Assembly (NCBI GenBank): GCA_027596195.1
Contig: JADGJG010000021.1
Span: 1-64,000, forward strand
Origin: Podochytrium sp. JEL0797
Lineage: Eukaryota; Chytridiomycota; Chytridiomycetes; Chytridiales; Chytriomycetaceae
Direction: 5' to 3'
DNA: 64,000 bases
A model generated the notes under the pieces. It saw nothing but the letters and a program-made list of their open reading frames with translations, did no database searches and was not told where the DNA came from. Positions 9,901 through 21,180 of this stretch are shown piece after piece. Each line of letters starts with the position of its first letter. The first letter of the stretch is position 1. The position numbers were made by a program, and so were the translations under genes.

Positions 9901-11294
9901 CTAAATTCGCGTGAAGCGCACGAGAAAAGTCAGCGAAAGTGCCACAACACCAATGGAAGCGGTCCTCAACCCAGCGCTTCGCATGGAAACGCCTGCTTCC
10001 CCACTGAATGCTGGCCACGTTGCAATCTCCTCACCACCACCTGCGGCCATGGCGACTCCAGCCTGAGATTTGGTTCTCTTGGAATTAAACACGGTTGGAT
10101 GCACTGCTTGAGCAAACCCGAGTCGACTGTTCTGGATGTCAAACAGGGTATAAGCAGCCCGCAAAAACACGTCTCCGAAGATATATTCCGGTGTCTCGGA
10201 CCCGAGCGCAGCCGACCCGATTTGCGAAATTCCACTTGTGCAGGTTCCGTCTCCATTGGAAAGGACGTATTGCTGCGAACCCACAGTTATAGACGCGCTT
10301 CCGATCTGGACTGTAAGAGGCGCGCCGGTGTCAAAGATGCTGCAATCGATTGGGTATAATCCTTTGCTTGGGTTGTATGCACCAGCCCCGATAGCGGTAT
10401 TTAAATAAGCGGCAATGGCTGCTGGAGCTAGGATGAGCGTCGTGCCAGTGTCAGCGATGGCTCTGGTGCCTGTCATGGAAACGCGCATTCCATTGATGAT
10501 AAAGGAGGCTCCAGTTGGGTCAAACTGATAATAAGTCTTCGACGTGATGGGTACTGAGAATAAAGGAAGGAATTTAAGTATATTGGTTAGCGAGATATTT
10601 TGTACAAACCAAAGGACATGGTTCCAGAGTATTTGCTCGGGTCGACGCCGTTCATGGTGAGCGTCCCAGAATCCCCGTCCACCGAATCCGACAAATAAAA
10701 CGCGAAACTTGAGATTCCAGAAGCACTCGCAAAGTTGCCGCTTGTAATTTGGTTGAGGGAAGTGTATGCAAGTCCCCACAAACCATCACTTGCAGAATTG
10801 AAGCCGGTGCCCTTCGTTGTAACCCCAAAATTGATTGTAGCCGTCACCCCCCCAAGTGTCACGGGACCTGTGTACACGTTTCCCGTGACGGAGCCCGACC
10901 CATAGGAAACTGAGAACTGTCCTCCAGCATATCCGCATGTCCCATCCGTGACGTCAAACGCTTTTTGACCAGCAACCCCACAAGAACCATCCGAAGAAAC
11001 GCAATTGGAACCTCTAACCCAAACATCACTGGATCCGGTATCCAAGTCAACATTGAACGTTTGGCCGTTCCCGAAGCTGACCGCGGTGGTATAAAGCATG
11101 TCCGAAAAGTTGTTCAGTTTGGAATCCCTCTTTTCAATTCCACTCAGAAGTGGTAGGGTGAGATTGTAGCGGCGCTTGGTGTTGGCCATGGCGTTCATGG
11201 GGTCGAGTCGCCTGTCGGATGCACGCTTGATGGGCATTGTGACGGCAGCAGCCTCACAAGCAACAGCAAAGGTAGCAGACACGAGAAATCGCAT
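9901..11294 (-). CDS. Secreted pepsin-like aspartic protease, probably GPI or membrane anchored
   Basis: Two exons: 11294-10610 and 10553-9901; 445 residues. A short hydrophobic N-terminus (MRFLVSATFAVACEAAAV) serves as signal peptide, followed by a propeptide with basic sites (KRASDRR, IEKRDSK). Both catalytic loops of the A1 family are present: DTGSSDVW with Asp85 and DTGTT with Asp263. The flap region (SVSYGSGSVTGN) and the YIFGDVFLRAAYTLFDIQNSRLGFA strand near the end are typical. The C-terminal tail has small residues and then the hydrophobic stretch TASIGVVALSLTFLV before RFTRI, which fits a GPI signal or a membrane anchor (yapsin-like). It is convergent with the gene at 8482. Confidence 0.9.
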
Positions 11295-11529
11295 GGGCTA
11301 GATTTGTTGCAACAATATTTTGGCACCGCTCAATGAATTGAGTCGACTTGTTGACCCGCGTCGAAAGTGGTTCATGCATTCATGAAATTTTCGTTCATCG
11401 TTTTTTTTCCGCATTAAGAAACTTACGCAAAGTGTGTTATGAAAAAGAAAGTACATGAAGAAGATAAGTCTCACTCATTCATGTGACAAAAAGAAGAGAG
11501 ACACCTTTTGCAAGGCTCGAACTTTCGGA

Positions 11530-12449
11530 ATGCGACATTCACTTCTTCAATCACTCCCACCGCAACCACCCCGTGTTTCGCCTCTCCCGGGCTTCTTTAT
11601 CCTCGCTCTATTGTTGGCCGTGCTTCATCGTTCAGTCACTGCCAATCCTCAAAGACTGCGATATTGTCCCAATGGCATCAACTCGACCACTCCAACAGCA
11701 TGCGGGCCCGTCATCTCAGACATTAAGGTCATTCCAATTTACTATGGCTCGCATCCGTACCAATCGGGTCAGTGATGGCAGCTTCCGGCCTCGAAAGTTG
11801 CACTGAAACCAAGTTCCCAAACCGCAGAACTCAACCGATTCTATTCAAACGTTGTCAACTCTCCATACTTCGACGTCCTGCAGCAATACGGAATCCCGAG
11901 ACAGGATATCCGTCGAGGATCACTCGGAGCACCCATCATCCATTCGAATCCGCAACAAACTGGGCAAATTGACATCGAAAGCTATTTATTGAGCCTCACT
12001 CGCGCGGGTGCCATTTCCCCTACTGCAAATACATATTATCCCATCCACTTTGGTCCCGAAATCAGCCACGTGACAGGGGGTTGTGCGTTGCACGGCTCGT
12101 TCGCGATTGGGTCGAATCGGTGGATCATTTATGCCGCGTTGCCATTCCAGAGCACCTCGAAATGCGTTGGGACTGATGCTCTCGCGAGCATTCAACAGAG
12201 CTCGTCGCACGAACTGATGGAAAGCGTGACGAATCCAATCGATGGGCGAGAAGCGTGGAATCTGCATGGGATGGAAATTGGGGATTTGTGCAACGGGAGA
12301 ACAAGTAGCTTGAAAATGAATGGCGTGGTTCATACTGTTCATCAGGTCTGGTCGAATTGTGAGTGTTGGTCATTCAATTTCGGAAACTCGTTTGTTGATG
12401 AAACCTGGCAGGTGATGAGAAATGCGTGTCAGTTAGTGAGTGTGCATAG
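11530..12449 (+). CDS. Secreted protein with HELxE motif, putative metallopeptidase-like
   Basis: Exons 11530-11767, 11828-12358, 12412-12449; 268 residues. An upstream in-frame ATG at 11455 exists, but 11530 gives MRHSLLQS and then a strongly hydrophobic leader (FFILALLLAVLHRSVTA). The mature region contains VIPIYYGSHPYQSGE and SSSHELMESVTNPIDGREAW, followed by GMEIGDLCNG. The SHELxExxTDP/NP...EIGDLCN pattern is shared, to my knowledge, with uncharacterised secreted proteins of bacteria and fungi. HExxE plus the downstream acidic residue could bind a metal, but a classic HExxH is absent. The last intron is deduced from VWSNCDEKCVSV. Without that splice the frame would run through into unlikely sequence. 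Confidence 0.7.
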
Positions 12450-12552
12450 AAGAAATAAAGGAAAGGGAATAAAAGACGGACAGTGTGTATTTGACTTCGG
12501 CAGAACTCGGAACCAAGCCACTTCCGAAAATGCAAAAACGCTTCCGAAAAAC

Positions 12553-13815
12553 ATGCTCTCTCGCCGTTTCCTCTCTTCCGTTACCGCCAAGGTTTCCTCC
12601 GCAACTCGCACATCCAGTCGATCCCATTTTGCTCAACCCCCTTCCTCTTCTCCCAGAAGCCCACAATCGGCTTCGTTGGCCTCGGACAAATGGGATTTCC
12701 CATGGCGGCCAATCTCATGAAAAAGACGGGATCCCCGTTCATCATTTACGACGCCTTCCCCGCCACAACCTCCAAGTTTGTCGAGCTCGCGAAAAGCATT
12801 CAGGTTTGACACACCCCGTGTTTTCCCTGAAACCTGAATTCTGACCTCGAAGCCGCAGCATCCGAACCAATCCGTCTCGATCGCTGAAACTCCCAAATCC
12901 CTCGCTGCGCAATGCGACGTGATTGTGACAATGCTTCCGGCAGGTCCCCACGTCAAATCCGTGTATTTAGACGCTGAGTCTGGTGAGTGCGGGGGGGAAA
13001 AACTGATCCGGGTTTCGCCGCATGTATGTGTGGCTGACGCGTGAAACTATTTTTGTTAGGACTGTTGGCCGGACTCGCAGGCCGCACCAATATTCTCCTT
13101 GTTGATTCTTCGACGATCGATGTGGCCACGAGCAAGATGGTGGCTGAAACGGCAAAGAACGCGGGTGCTGTGATGCTCGATGCGCCTGTTTCGGGGGGAA
13201 CTCTGGGCGCCGAGGCTGGTACACTCACGTTCATGGTTGGTGCGCCTTCTACAGAAGCGTTTGATAATGTGAAGGAGAATGTTCTCGCGCATGTAAGTCT
13301 TTCAGACGATGCGAATTGCACAGCAATGTCATAACACACCCACGCATCCACCCTCTCCACAGATGGGAAAAAACATTGTCCACTGCGGCCCAACCGGCAC
13401 TGGCCAAGTCGCCAAAATCTGCAACAACATGATGCTCGGAATCTCCATGCTCGCCGCCTCCGAAACCATGAACCTCGGAGTACGTCTCGGAATGGACCCC
13501 AAACTCCTCGCCGGGATCATTAACACGTCGTCGGGTCGATGCTGGTCCACTGACACGTACAACCCGTGTCCCGGAGTGATGCCCAATGTTCCTGCGAGCA
13601 GGGATTACACGGGCGGGTTTGGTACGTCGCTGATGGCCAAGGATTTGGGGCTGGCTGTGGCGGCGGCGGGGGAGTCGAAGAGTACCGTGACGTTGGGGGC
13701 GGTGGCGCATCAGATATATAACCAAGTGAGCAGCCAGAAGGAGTTTAAGCAGAAGGATTTCTCGAGTGTTTACAAGTGGTTGAATGACAATCAGGAAGTG
13801 CTTGAAAAGAAGTAA
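12553..13815 (+). CDS. 3-hydroxyisobutyrate dehydrogenase, mitochondrial
   Basis: Five exons: 12553-12591, 12657-12803, 12859-12982, 13060-13292, 13363-13815; 331 residues. The tiny first exon encodes the mitochondrial-type leader MLSRRFLSSVTAK and splices in frame to KPTIGFVGLGQMGFPMAANL, the NAD-binding GxGxxG of the beta-hydroxyacid dehydrogenase family. The substrate motif DAPVSGGTLGAEAGTL and the catalytic-Lys motif GTGQVAKICNN are intact. The C-terminal helical domain ends KDFSSVYKWLNDNQ. Known role: NAD-dependent oxidation of 3-hydroxyisobutyrate to methylmalonate semialdehyde in valine breakdown. Confidence 0.93.
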
Positions 13816-13921
13816 AAAAGATAATCAAGACTATATTTTGGAGAAGAGAGAGACGAGAAGAGAAAAAATGGCGAGGACGTCCGGCTTCCACGGAGGCGCG
13901 TTGGGGGGTGAATAACGGATT

Positions 13922-14718
13922 TTACACGTGCTTGCTCTTTGTTTTTGTGAACGAGGAAGCAGAAGCCGCGCGCGTCGTAAAAGCTGCAGAAGTAGCTGCG
14001 GAAAACACTGTCGGCGACGCCATGATTTGCGTGGGCGTGGGCGTCGGTGTGGGAGTCGCCCACCCACACACTGGAGGAGCAGCACTCCCCCTCATCGTAA
14101 ACGTGAAAGTAGAAGACGAGTTGATCAGCTTCACGCCCGACGCGTTTCCTTGGGTAAACAGGTATCCAGCGCCCGATCCAGCACTGAAAGCGAGCGCGAT
14201 CGGGTTCGTCTGACCCGTGTTAGTCAAAACCAACGTGAAGATGGCGTTTTGGATCGCGGTGGCGTTGTTGGATCCGCAAAAGTGGAACGTGATTGATTTT
14301 TGGTTCGCGCTGCGATCGTTCGTTCCCATGAAATATTTTTATGAGGATACGGAGAGGATGGAAAACGCTTTGCAGTTTGCACTCACTAGAGATTCGCAGA
14401 GGCGGTCACAAGTGGAGCCACTTTTCCCTCCAAAACGCTCCTGTCACCCGCAGTGCCGTCAAAGAACGACAACGTCGCGGTGGAAGCAGCCACCGCCGCA
14501 CTTCCAGACGCTGCAGAGACCGGAAAAGTCAAGCTACAAAGGCTTCCAGACATGGGAGTCTTGAATGGTTCCAACCAAGAGCCACCGTTGGCGGCAAGGA
14601 CGTTGACAGCGTCGGGTACCGAATTGACTGTGCTGACGCCGAACGCGTTGGTGCATTGGCTTTGAGAGGCGACGAGACTGGAAAGGAGGGCGATGGGAAA
14701 GAAGATCGGGTGGAACAT
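13922..14718 (-). CDS. Secreted protein, short paralog of the gene at 14926-16242
   Basis: Two exons: 14718-14387 and 14309-13922; 239 residues. Signal peptide MFHPIFFPIALLSSLVAS. The N-terminal domain shares with the next gene the pattern QSQC-x(20-25)-NGGSWLEPFKTP-x5-LCS-TFPV. The second exon shares NQKS-TF-FCG, LVLTNTG-TNPIALAFS and AGYL--QGN. The intron sits at the same codon and phase in both genes (codon split TA|C). The C-terminus is a short run of Pro-Thr repeats and a Thr/Ala/Ser tail, probably O-glycosylated, and lacks the Cys-rich end of its paralog. Function is unknown; tandem duplication followed by loss or gain of the C-terminal module is inferred. Confidence 0.75.
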
Positions 14719-14925
14719 AGTGGCTGCTCGGTTTTGCTGGTTCTTTTTTTTGGACTGGATAAGGCGTGGACCTGTCAAAAGACCAGACCTGTCAAAAAGA
14801 CAAATTCACGCGTCAAAATCAAATTGGAAGGATCGAACTCAAAATTAAATAGTTGTTGATAAGAAACTAAGCACACCGACTCCACACCACCACAAAAGAA
14901 AGCAAAAAAATTATGAATTTTCCGT

Positions 14926-16242
14926 TCAAAGACACATTGCCGACGCAGTCTGCCCGCCACAATCTCCCACCGTATAATCCGCGCACACATATGTACACGT
15001 CATGACATCACAGCTTCCACTGAGGACCCAAAGGAGTGTCGAGTTGTCGCATTGCAACAGGTTGTTGTTGTCGCCACATCCAAAGTCTCCGAGCAAACAT
15101 GGGTCATTCAGTTGAACGATGCCGGTTGCCAGAGAGGCCGGTGGCTGCGAAGATGTTGGCTGAGTCTGAGCTGACGTTGTGGTCGGTAAAGCGGAGGACG
15201 AGAGGACGGAAGATGGAACAACTTGTGCGGAGCTCGTTGCAACGGCAATACTGGATGTGCTAGAGGACTTGGACTTTCTAAAAGTGGTGGCGGAAAACAC
15301 GGTCGCAAGTCCGGGGCTTGTAGTCCATGCTGGGGTGGTCGTCCGTGCTGGGGTGGTCGTCCATGCCTGGGTTGTGCTCCAAACACGGGGCGCGCTCCAC
15401 ACAGGGGTAGTTGTCCAAGCTGGGGTGGTAGTCCAAGCCGGAGAGTAAGAAGTCACAGATACGACAGAAGTTGGAGCGGGATACGCGCTTGTTGAAGTGG
15501 CCACAGCAGGAGAGGTTGTCTGCCAGACTCGAGTTGGCGTCGGTGTACCCCAAGGAGTCGTGTTTGCGCCAGCGCCTCCGGATCCAGAACCACATGATGG
15601 CGCGGAACCAATGCTTCCAGCAAAGGAGAACGTGACTGAGGAGTTGATTTGCTTGCGGTTGCCGGCATTTCCTTGCACATAGAGGTATCCGGCGCCGGCT
15701 CCTTCACTGAATGCCAGGGCGATTGGGTTCGTCAGGCCCGTGTTTGTCAGGACAAAGGTGATGATTCCATCTTGAGAGGTGGGTGCGTTGGTTCCGCAGA
15801 ATTTGAATGTGAGAGACTTTTGGTTCACGCTGGGAGTGGTTTCGGACAACGGATTTTTAGAGTTAGACCACTGGAGATGGATAAGCAACAAAAACAGAAA
15901 ACTCAACTACAATGTCGCCGAGACTCTAGCGTACGGCACAATAGTTCCAGCCACGATATCCGAGTTGTTCAAGTTTCCCAGATACAACGAGAGAGTTGCT
16001 GTGGAAGGGCGGACTGGAATACCAGCAGCTCCGCCATAAACAGGGAAAGTCACACTACACAAGTTTCCAGTAATAGGCGTCTTGAAAGGTTCCAACCACG
16101 ACCCGCCGTTGGGAAGAAGAGTGTTGACAGTGTCGGGCTGCGAGTTGGTACTGCCGACGCTGAAGGTCTGGCTGCATTGGCTTTGTTGAGCGGAGGTGAG
16201 GCGAAACAGAAGAGCTGCTGCGATGACGACGAGAGAATGCAT
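14926..16242 (-). CDS. Secreted protein with Trp/Thr-rich stalk and C-terminal Cys-rich domain
   Basis: Two exons: 16242-15908 and 15829-14926; 412 residues. Signal peptide MHSLVVIAAALLFRLTSA. The N-terminal domain is paralogous to the neighbouring gene at 13922-14718, with the same intron phase. It is followed by a Ser/Thr/Pro stalk containing degenerate repeats of the type AWTTTP/VWSTTQ, which look like mucin-like O-glycosylated sequence. The last 60 residues form a Cys-rich domain (NDPCLLGDFGCGDNNNLLQC ... CDVMTCTYVCADYTVGDC) that resembles small carbohydrate-binding modules (CBM19-like spacing). It is most likely a cell-wall or extracellular-matrix adhesin-like protein. The binding target is inferred and uncertain. 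Confidence 0.75.
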
Positions 16243-16605
16243 GGCAATGTTTTCGGGGGGTGATATTTTCGTTGGCTGTTTTCCCGTCGCGGTGGGTGAG
16301 GGCTTTATGGGGAATTTGCTTGGCGGGACGCCACCTGTCAAAAATGGCATCGACCTGTCATGATTCATTATCGAGTTCGAATGTGAACGAGGCCATTTCT
16401 TTGCACTATTTCTCGTTACGAACGCGTCCAATCAAGGACGGGCACATGCGATCAAAACATCGCAATATTTTTTCTTTTTCGATTCCTACTTATGATATGC
16501 CTACAATGAATCAAAGAATCCAAAAGGTTCTTTCCCTCCACGAAACGATTCCATATTTGAAATGCGTTTCCAAAATCCGAAATTGAAACCAAAGAAAATC
16601 CAAAA
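16243..16605. other. Intergenic spacer between divergent genes
   Basis: About 360 bp between two divergent starts (16242 minus, 16606 plus). It contains T-rich and A-rich runs but no ORF, tRNA or repeat that I could recognise; presumably it holds both promoters. Confidence 0.5.
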
Positions 16606-18042
16606 ATGCTTCGCACTGGCCGCAGTTACACACGCCATCAGTTCACGAAGGCCGGCACAACCGCACCGCAGAGCGCATGTGCCACGTTCTTTTCGACGGC
16701 ACTTAAGCTGCTTGCGATCGCGTCCCTCCCTCTCTTTCTGGTGTACATCGAGCAGTGGCGCGCAGTGACGCAACGCGGTGTGGCTGAGGTAAAAGCGGTG
16801 TCTAGGACGCCCTGGCAAAGTTGCCTAGAGCGCCCTAGGGAACGCCCGCGCACGCCTAGAGAATTCTTCTTAACTCTCGCCAGGGCCTCGCGCTCGCCAG
16901 CACCGCCACGCCGCAAACGCCCGTCGGCTCCCTCGTCTTTACGGCCTCGCACCAAGTCGAAGCCGATCTCGTCACCGACCCCGACTTTGTCCTCGAGTTT
17001 GACGGCGCCGTGCGCGTCAAGCGGAATGCGGAGTACTGCCAGGTTGGCCGGAAGTGACTCACCCCCATTTCACACAACTGACTGACGCGTGGAACTTGCA
17101 CAGTGGCAAGAATTCTCATCCGAATCCTCCTCCACCGAACGAGACGACGAAGGAAACGAACATACCGTCACCACACGCACTTACTATTACCAGAAAGGCT
17201 GGTACCCGTTCCTCGTCAACTCGTTCCTCTTTGACCAACCCGCCGCCCACTACAACCCCCAACGCGACCCATTCCCCTCCAAAACCACCACCGCCGCCAC
17301 CGCCCGTATCGGCGACTACACTGTCCGCCGTTCGGTCCTCGCAAGCGCGGACCACGGATGGGTCACGCGTAAACGATTCAGCCATGTCGAATTGGATGTG
17401 ATTGATTCGTCGAGTCCAGCTTCTACGCAAGGATTCAAGTTTATCGGCAATGGATACTTTTACTCTCCGTACGAGGCGACCAATACGGCCACGTTTTTGA
17501 GAGCCGCCGGAATGGCCCTCGAAGGTTCGATTTTGGACTACCAAATCGCCGATGTTGTGAACGGATTATTCGGCCAATGCAACGCGGGTGACGTTCGAAT
17601 CTCCTACGACGCGATTCTATTGAGCCAAGAAAAGGGTGCCGCCGTGCTCGGAGAGTTGGAACCTTCGAACGTGATTGGGGTGTTTGAAACCCCCGGCAAA
17701 TTCAAGATTGGGTTGTTTGAAAACACGGCAGACACGACTCCCGTCAAGATGTTGGGGAGGTTGTTGCGGAACGCGTTGTGGTGGATTGTGGGCGCGTATG
17801 CGGCGACGGTGGGGTGGGCTGCGGTTGTGACGTATTATTATCCGTTGAATGCGCAGAGGACGGATGTGTATTCGTGGACTGCGGAGGCGGTGGCGTTGGC
17901 GTTTATGACGGTGGGTGGGATCAAGGTGGTGTTTGCGAATGAGACTGTTGTTGGGTTGATTGCTTTGGCGATTGGGGGTGGCGCTTTGGTTGCGTCAAAC
18001 AACTTTGGGGGTGTGGAGGAGAGCAAAGAGAAAACGGAATGA
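16606..18042 (+). CDS. TMEM43/LUMA family membrane protein
   Basis: Three exons: 16606-16788, 16884-17042, 17104-18042; 426 residues. The N-terminal membrane segment is ALKLLAIASLPLFLVYI. A large lumenal domain includes GSLVFTASHQVEADLVTDPD, RVKRNAEYCQWQEFSSES, WYPFLVNSFLFDQPAAHYNP and the family signature GDVRISYDAILL. Three C-terminal membrane segments (ALWWIVGAYAATVGWAAVV, AEAVALAFMTVGGIKVVF, TVVGLIALAIGGGALVAS) precede a short polar tail. TMEM43 proteins sit in the inner nuclear/ER membrane in animals. A related role in nuclear envelope organisation is a family inference. Intron 1 (16789-16883) is rich in CTAG-containing hexamers. Confidence 0.85.
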
Positions 18043-18149
18043 TTTTTGAATATATCCCTTTTGGCCTCATCGGAATTCAAAGCAATATTCTCTTTTGTTT
18101 GGAAATGCCACCCCACCCCACCCCTCCCGCGGCTCCCTTCTTTGCTGTT

Positions 18150-19445
18150 TCATCTTCTCGAAAACAAGTAATGAACAACCCCCCACTCTCTCCCCCCATC
18201 AAACCCAAACAATTCAGCGCAACTCAAATAAAATACTCTCCACCTGTTGAACCAAACCGCCGCCTCCTCTTTACTCCCATACGCAAGCACCAACGCCTCC
18301 ATCGCCTTTCCCTTATTCGCATCCAAAGCCTGCAACCAGTGTTCACACGTAAGTGCGTAGTTTCTTCCATCAACCGTCCACCTGTTTTCCACCTTCAAGT
18401 GGTCTTGGAACCAGAGGAACAGGTCCTCACTGGGCATGGTGCCCCCTGAGAAAAAGTAACGCGCGAGCCAAGTGTCCGAGGCGGGGTCTTCGGTTTCAAA
18501 ATCGTAGGGTACGGATTTGTGGCAAAACACGTGCACAAACAGGCGACCTGTGTGTGGGACGAGCCAGCGGGATACTTTTTGGAAGAGGGTTTGGTAGTTT
18601 TTCATGTGTTCAAACATTTCGATGGAGACGATTCTGGGTTTTTTGATTGTCGGGAACGGGAAGTGGGGGGGACGGTGGTCAGTTTTTTGGTTGAACCTTG
18701 TTGTGGCGAGACTCCCCAAACACACAAACCTGTCAAACTCTCTCTTGCCTCCAAACTCAAACACATTCATATCCCCCGTCAACACCTCCAAATTCTTGAT
18801 TCCTCTCTCTCTCGCCACACGCGTAATGTGCTCGCGTTGTCCATTCGAATTGGACAAAGCAACCACACTGCTCTTTGGGAACTTGTGCGCCAAAAACAGA
18901 CACAACGAGCCCCACCCGCATCCGAGCTCGAGAATACTCATCCCGTCTTTGAGTTGGGCGCGGTCGCAGTAGAGGTTGAGCATCGCGAGTTCGGCTTCGG
19001 CGAGGGGTGTGGTGGCGGGGGTGATTGGGGTGTTGGGGAGGTTTTCAAAGTTGTAGAAGGCGCAAGAGTATTTCATGTGTGGGCCGAGGTGGGTTTGGAA
19101 GAAGGATGTGGGAACCTGTCGGGGTTTTGTGTTAATTAACCAAACTTCACGTTTATTAATTCCCCGTGAAACACACACACACACACACACCTCATAATGC
19201 TGCTCATTCGCCTCCTTCGTATTCAACGCAATCGTTGAAAGACCCTTGATGGCCTTGATGTAAGCGCGTTTCGCGTCTGAGGCCTTGTTGATTGGCTGTG
19301 CTTTGAAATTATTCGCCGTTTTGGACAAGAAGTGGCGGATGCCGAGGCGCAGGATAAAGTCGGGAAGGAGGCCGTTGTCGAGAAAGGTTTCGTAGAGGGG
19401 TGTTGGGGGGGTGGGAAGCAGCGCTGTTTCTTCAGTGGGGGGCAT
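18150..19445 (-). CDS. SAM-dependent methyltransferase, cyclopropane-fatty-acid-synthase family
   Basis: Three exons: 19445-19191, 19115-18730, 18633-18150; 374 residues. Both introns are multiples of three without stops, so the genomic frame reads straight through; removing them restores HYEVPTSFF and [18 protein letters not shown]. The start at 19445 ([11 protein letters not shown]) is preferred to one at 19529. Motifs: [11 protein letters not shown] (CFA-family entry loop), SAM-binding [10 protein letters not shown] at residues 146-155, [14 protein letters not shown], and [13 protein letters not shown]. The C-terminal [18 protein letters not shown] is typical of CFA synthases and coclaurine-type N-methyltransferases. 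Substrate (lipid or small amine) cannot be told from sequence. Confidence 0.85.
   Translation of the reverse strand: MPPTEETALLPTPPTPLYETFLDNGLLPDFILRLGIRHFLSKTANNFKAQPINKASDAKRAYIKAIKGLSTIALNTKEANEQHYEVCVCVCVSRGINKREVWLINTKPRQVPTSFFQTHLGPHMKYSCAFYNFENLPNTPITPATTPLAEAELAMLNLYCDRAQLKDGMSILELGCGWGSLCLFLAHKFPKSSVVALSNSNGQREHITRVARERGIKNLEVLTGDMNVFEFGGKREFDRFVCLGSLATTRFNQKTDHRPPHFPFPTIKKPRIVSIEMFEHMKNYQTLFQKVSRWLVPHTGRLFVHVFCHKSVPYDFETEDPASDTWLARYFFSGGTMPSEDLFLWFQDHLKVENRWTVDGRNYALTCEHWLQALDANKGKAMEALVLAYGSKEEAAVWFNRWRVFYLSCAELFGFDGGREWGVVHYLFSRR
19171..19190 (-). repeat. (GT)10 microsatellite forming a splice donor
   Basis: On the minus strand, ten GT units start directly after the last codon of exon 1 of the methyltransferase gene, so the donor site itself is the first unit of the repeat. 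Length change would move or multiply possible donors in 2-bp steps. Confidence 0.85.
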
Positions 19446-19594
19446 CTTTGCGAATGGGGCCTTTTTTTGCGAGATTAGTTTCGAATGCCGAGTGTCTAGA
19501 AAAACAGAGAAGATATATCCTGCTTTCAAATTCCATCCCCCCCTTTATTATTCCTGATTCTTTTTTTCGCGTTTTTTCTCACCTCAAATTGAAC

Positions 19595-20996
19595 ATGATC
19601 ACAGCCTGCCGCGGCCACCCCCGCCGCCTCTACTCAACCACCACCACCGAAGTCTCCCGCATCCTCCAATCCGGCCGCTCCTCCAACAACCTCAAAATGG
19701 GCATCGTCGGCATGCCCAACATTGGCAAATCAACCCTTTTCAACATCCTCACGTCCTCCTCCGTCCCCGCCGAAAACTATCCCTTCTGCACCATCGACCC
19801 GTCCGAAAGCCGCGTGGCACTTCCGGATGAGCGGTTCGATTGGCTCGTGGCGCATGTGAAACCGAAAGCGGTTGTGCCCGCGTTTTTGAGCGTGATGGAT
19901 ATTGCGGGGCTTGTGAGGGGTGCGGCGAGTGGGGAGGGGCTTGGGAATGCGTTTTTGTCGAATGTGAAGGCTGTGGATGGTTAGTGTGAAGAGTGTCTGG
20001 TTGTTGTGAGGGAGAGGTTTCGAAACTGAAGCTTCGGGGTTTGTTTGCCAGGAATCTTTCACCTCGTTCGCGGATTCAAGGACACTGGAATCGTGCATGT
20101 TGAAAACTCGGTGGATCCCGTGCGAGATGCTGAGATTATCGATCTTGAATTGCGGTAAAACCTCCGATTTTTAAAATTCGCAGTTCGCACAAAACGCAGC
20201 TTTCTTATTGCATTCTTCTCCAAATATCGCCAGACTCAAAGACGCCGACCAAATCACCACCCTCATGGCCTCCAAACCCACAAAATACGCTCCTATAGTT
20301 GACACGAAACTCCTCTCGCACGTGCATAAACTCCTCACGACTTCCACGCGTCGACTGACTCTCGAACCATGGACCCTCGATGAAGCACGCGCCCTCTCGA
20401 CTCTACGCCTCTTGTCCCTCAAACCCGTCGTACATCTCGTGAACATGAGTGAAGAGGAATACCTCGGGTCACTGAATGGAGCGGATGAACCGCAATACGT
20501 GACGGACTTGAAGGCCCGTATGATGGAGGGTGCGGATGGTGGAATTGAGGCAGCGGCGCCTATGGTGGTGGGATACTCTGGCACGATTGAGGGGCTCCTC
20601 GCGGATATGAAAACGGGAACGGAAGAAGAGTGCGAAGAAGTATTGCAAGATCTTCGCGATTCGTACGGCGTTTCGATTGTCAAGAGCGCGGTGCCTTCGA
20701 TTGTATGGGCCGGATACAAATCCGTCGGACTCGAGCATTACTTCACATACGGAGACATTGAAGTGCGCGCGTGGACGGTGCGGAGTGGGTCCAAGGCGCC
20801 ACAAGCAGCGGGCGTGATTCATTCTGATTTTGAACACAACTTTATTGCGGCGGAGGTGATGCGGTTTGAGGATTTGAAGCAGTATGGGAGTGAGGAGGCT
20901 GTGCGGGCGGCGGGGAAATACTACACGCGCGGGAAAGAGGCAGTGATTGGGGATGGAGATATTTTGAATTTCAAGATTGGAAAGAAGAAGGCGTAA
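19595..20996 (+). CDS. YchF/OLA1-type ATPase with mitochondrial-like leader
   Basis: Three exons: 19595-19979, 20052-20154, 20234-20996; 416 residues. The P-loop GMPNIGKS lies at residues 39-46. Switch II is [20 protein letters not shown], and the base-specificity motif is VNMSEEE in place of NKxD, the OLA1/YchF hallmark for ATP. A coiled region and a C-terminal TGS domain ([31 protein letters not shown]) follow. The 34 residues before the P-loop are basic and hydroxylated ([20 protein letters not shown]), which fits mitochondrial import and a Ylf2-like rather than cytosolic OLA1 role. Localisation is inference. Confidence 0.9.
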
Positions 20997-21180
20997 TTTA
21001 AATATTTAATGATAAACTGAAAAAGAGAGAAGGACCATAAAGAATAAAGGAAATGAATTCTTTGAAATTATTGTGGTGCATTCACAACGCTTTATAAAAC
21101 GTGGACGCGATAGGAGAAATGGATAAAATGGATTTCGCGATTGGCGCGTGACTACATTATTCTTTTGAAGTTCATTTCGA

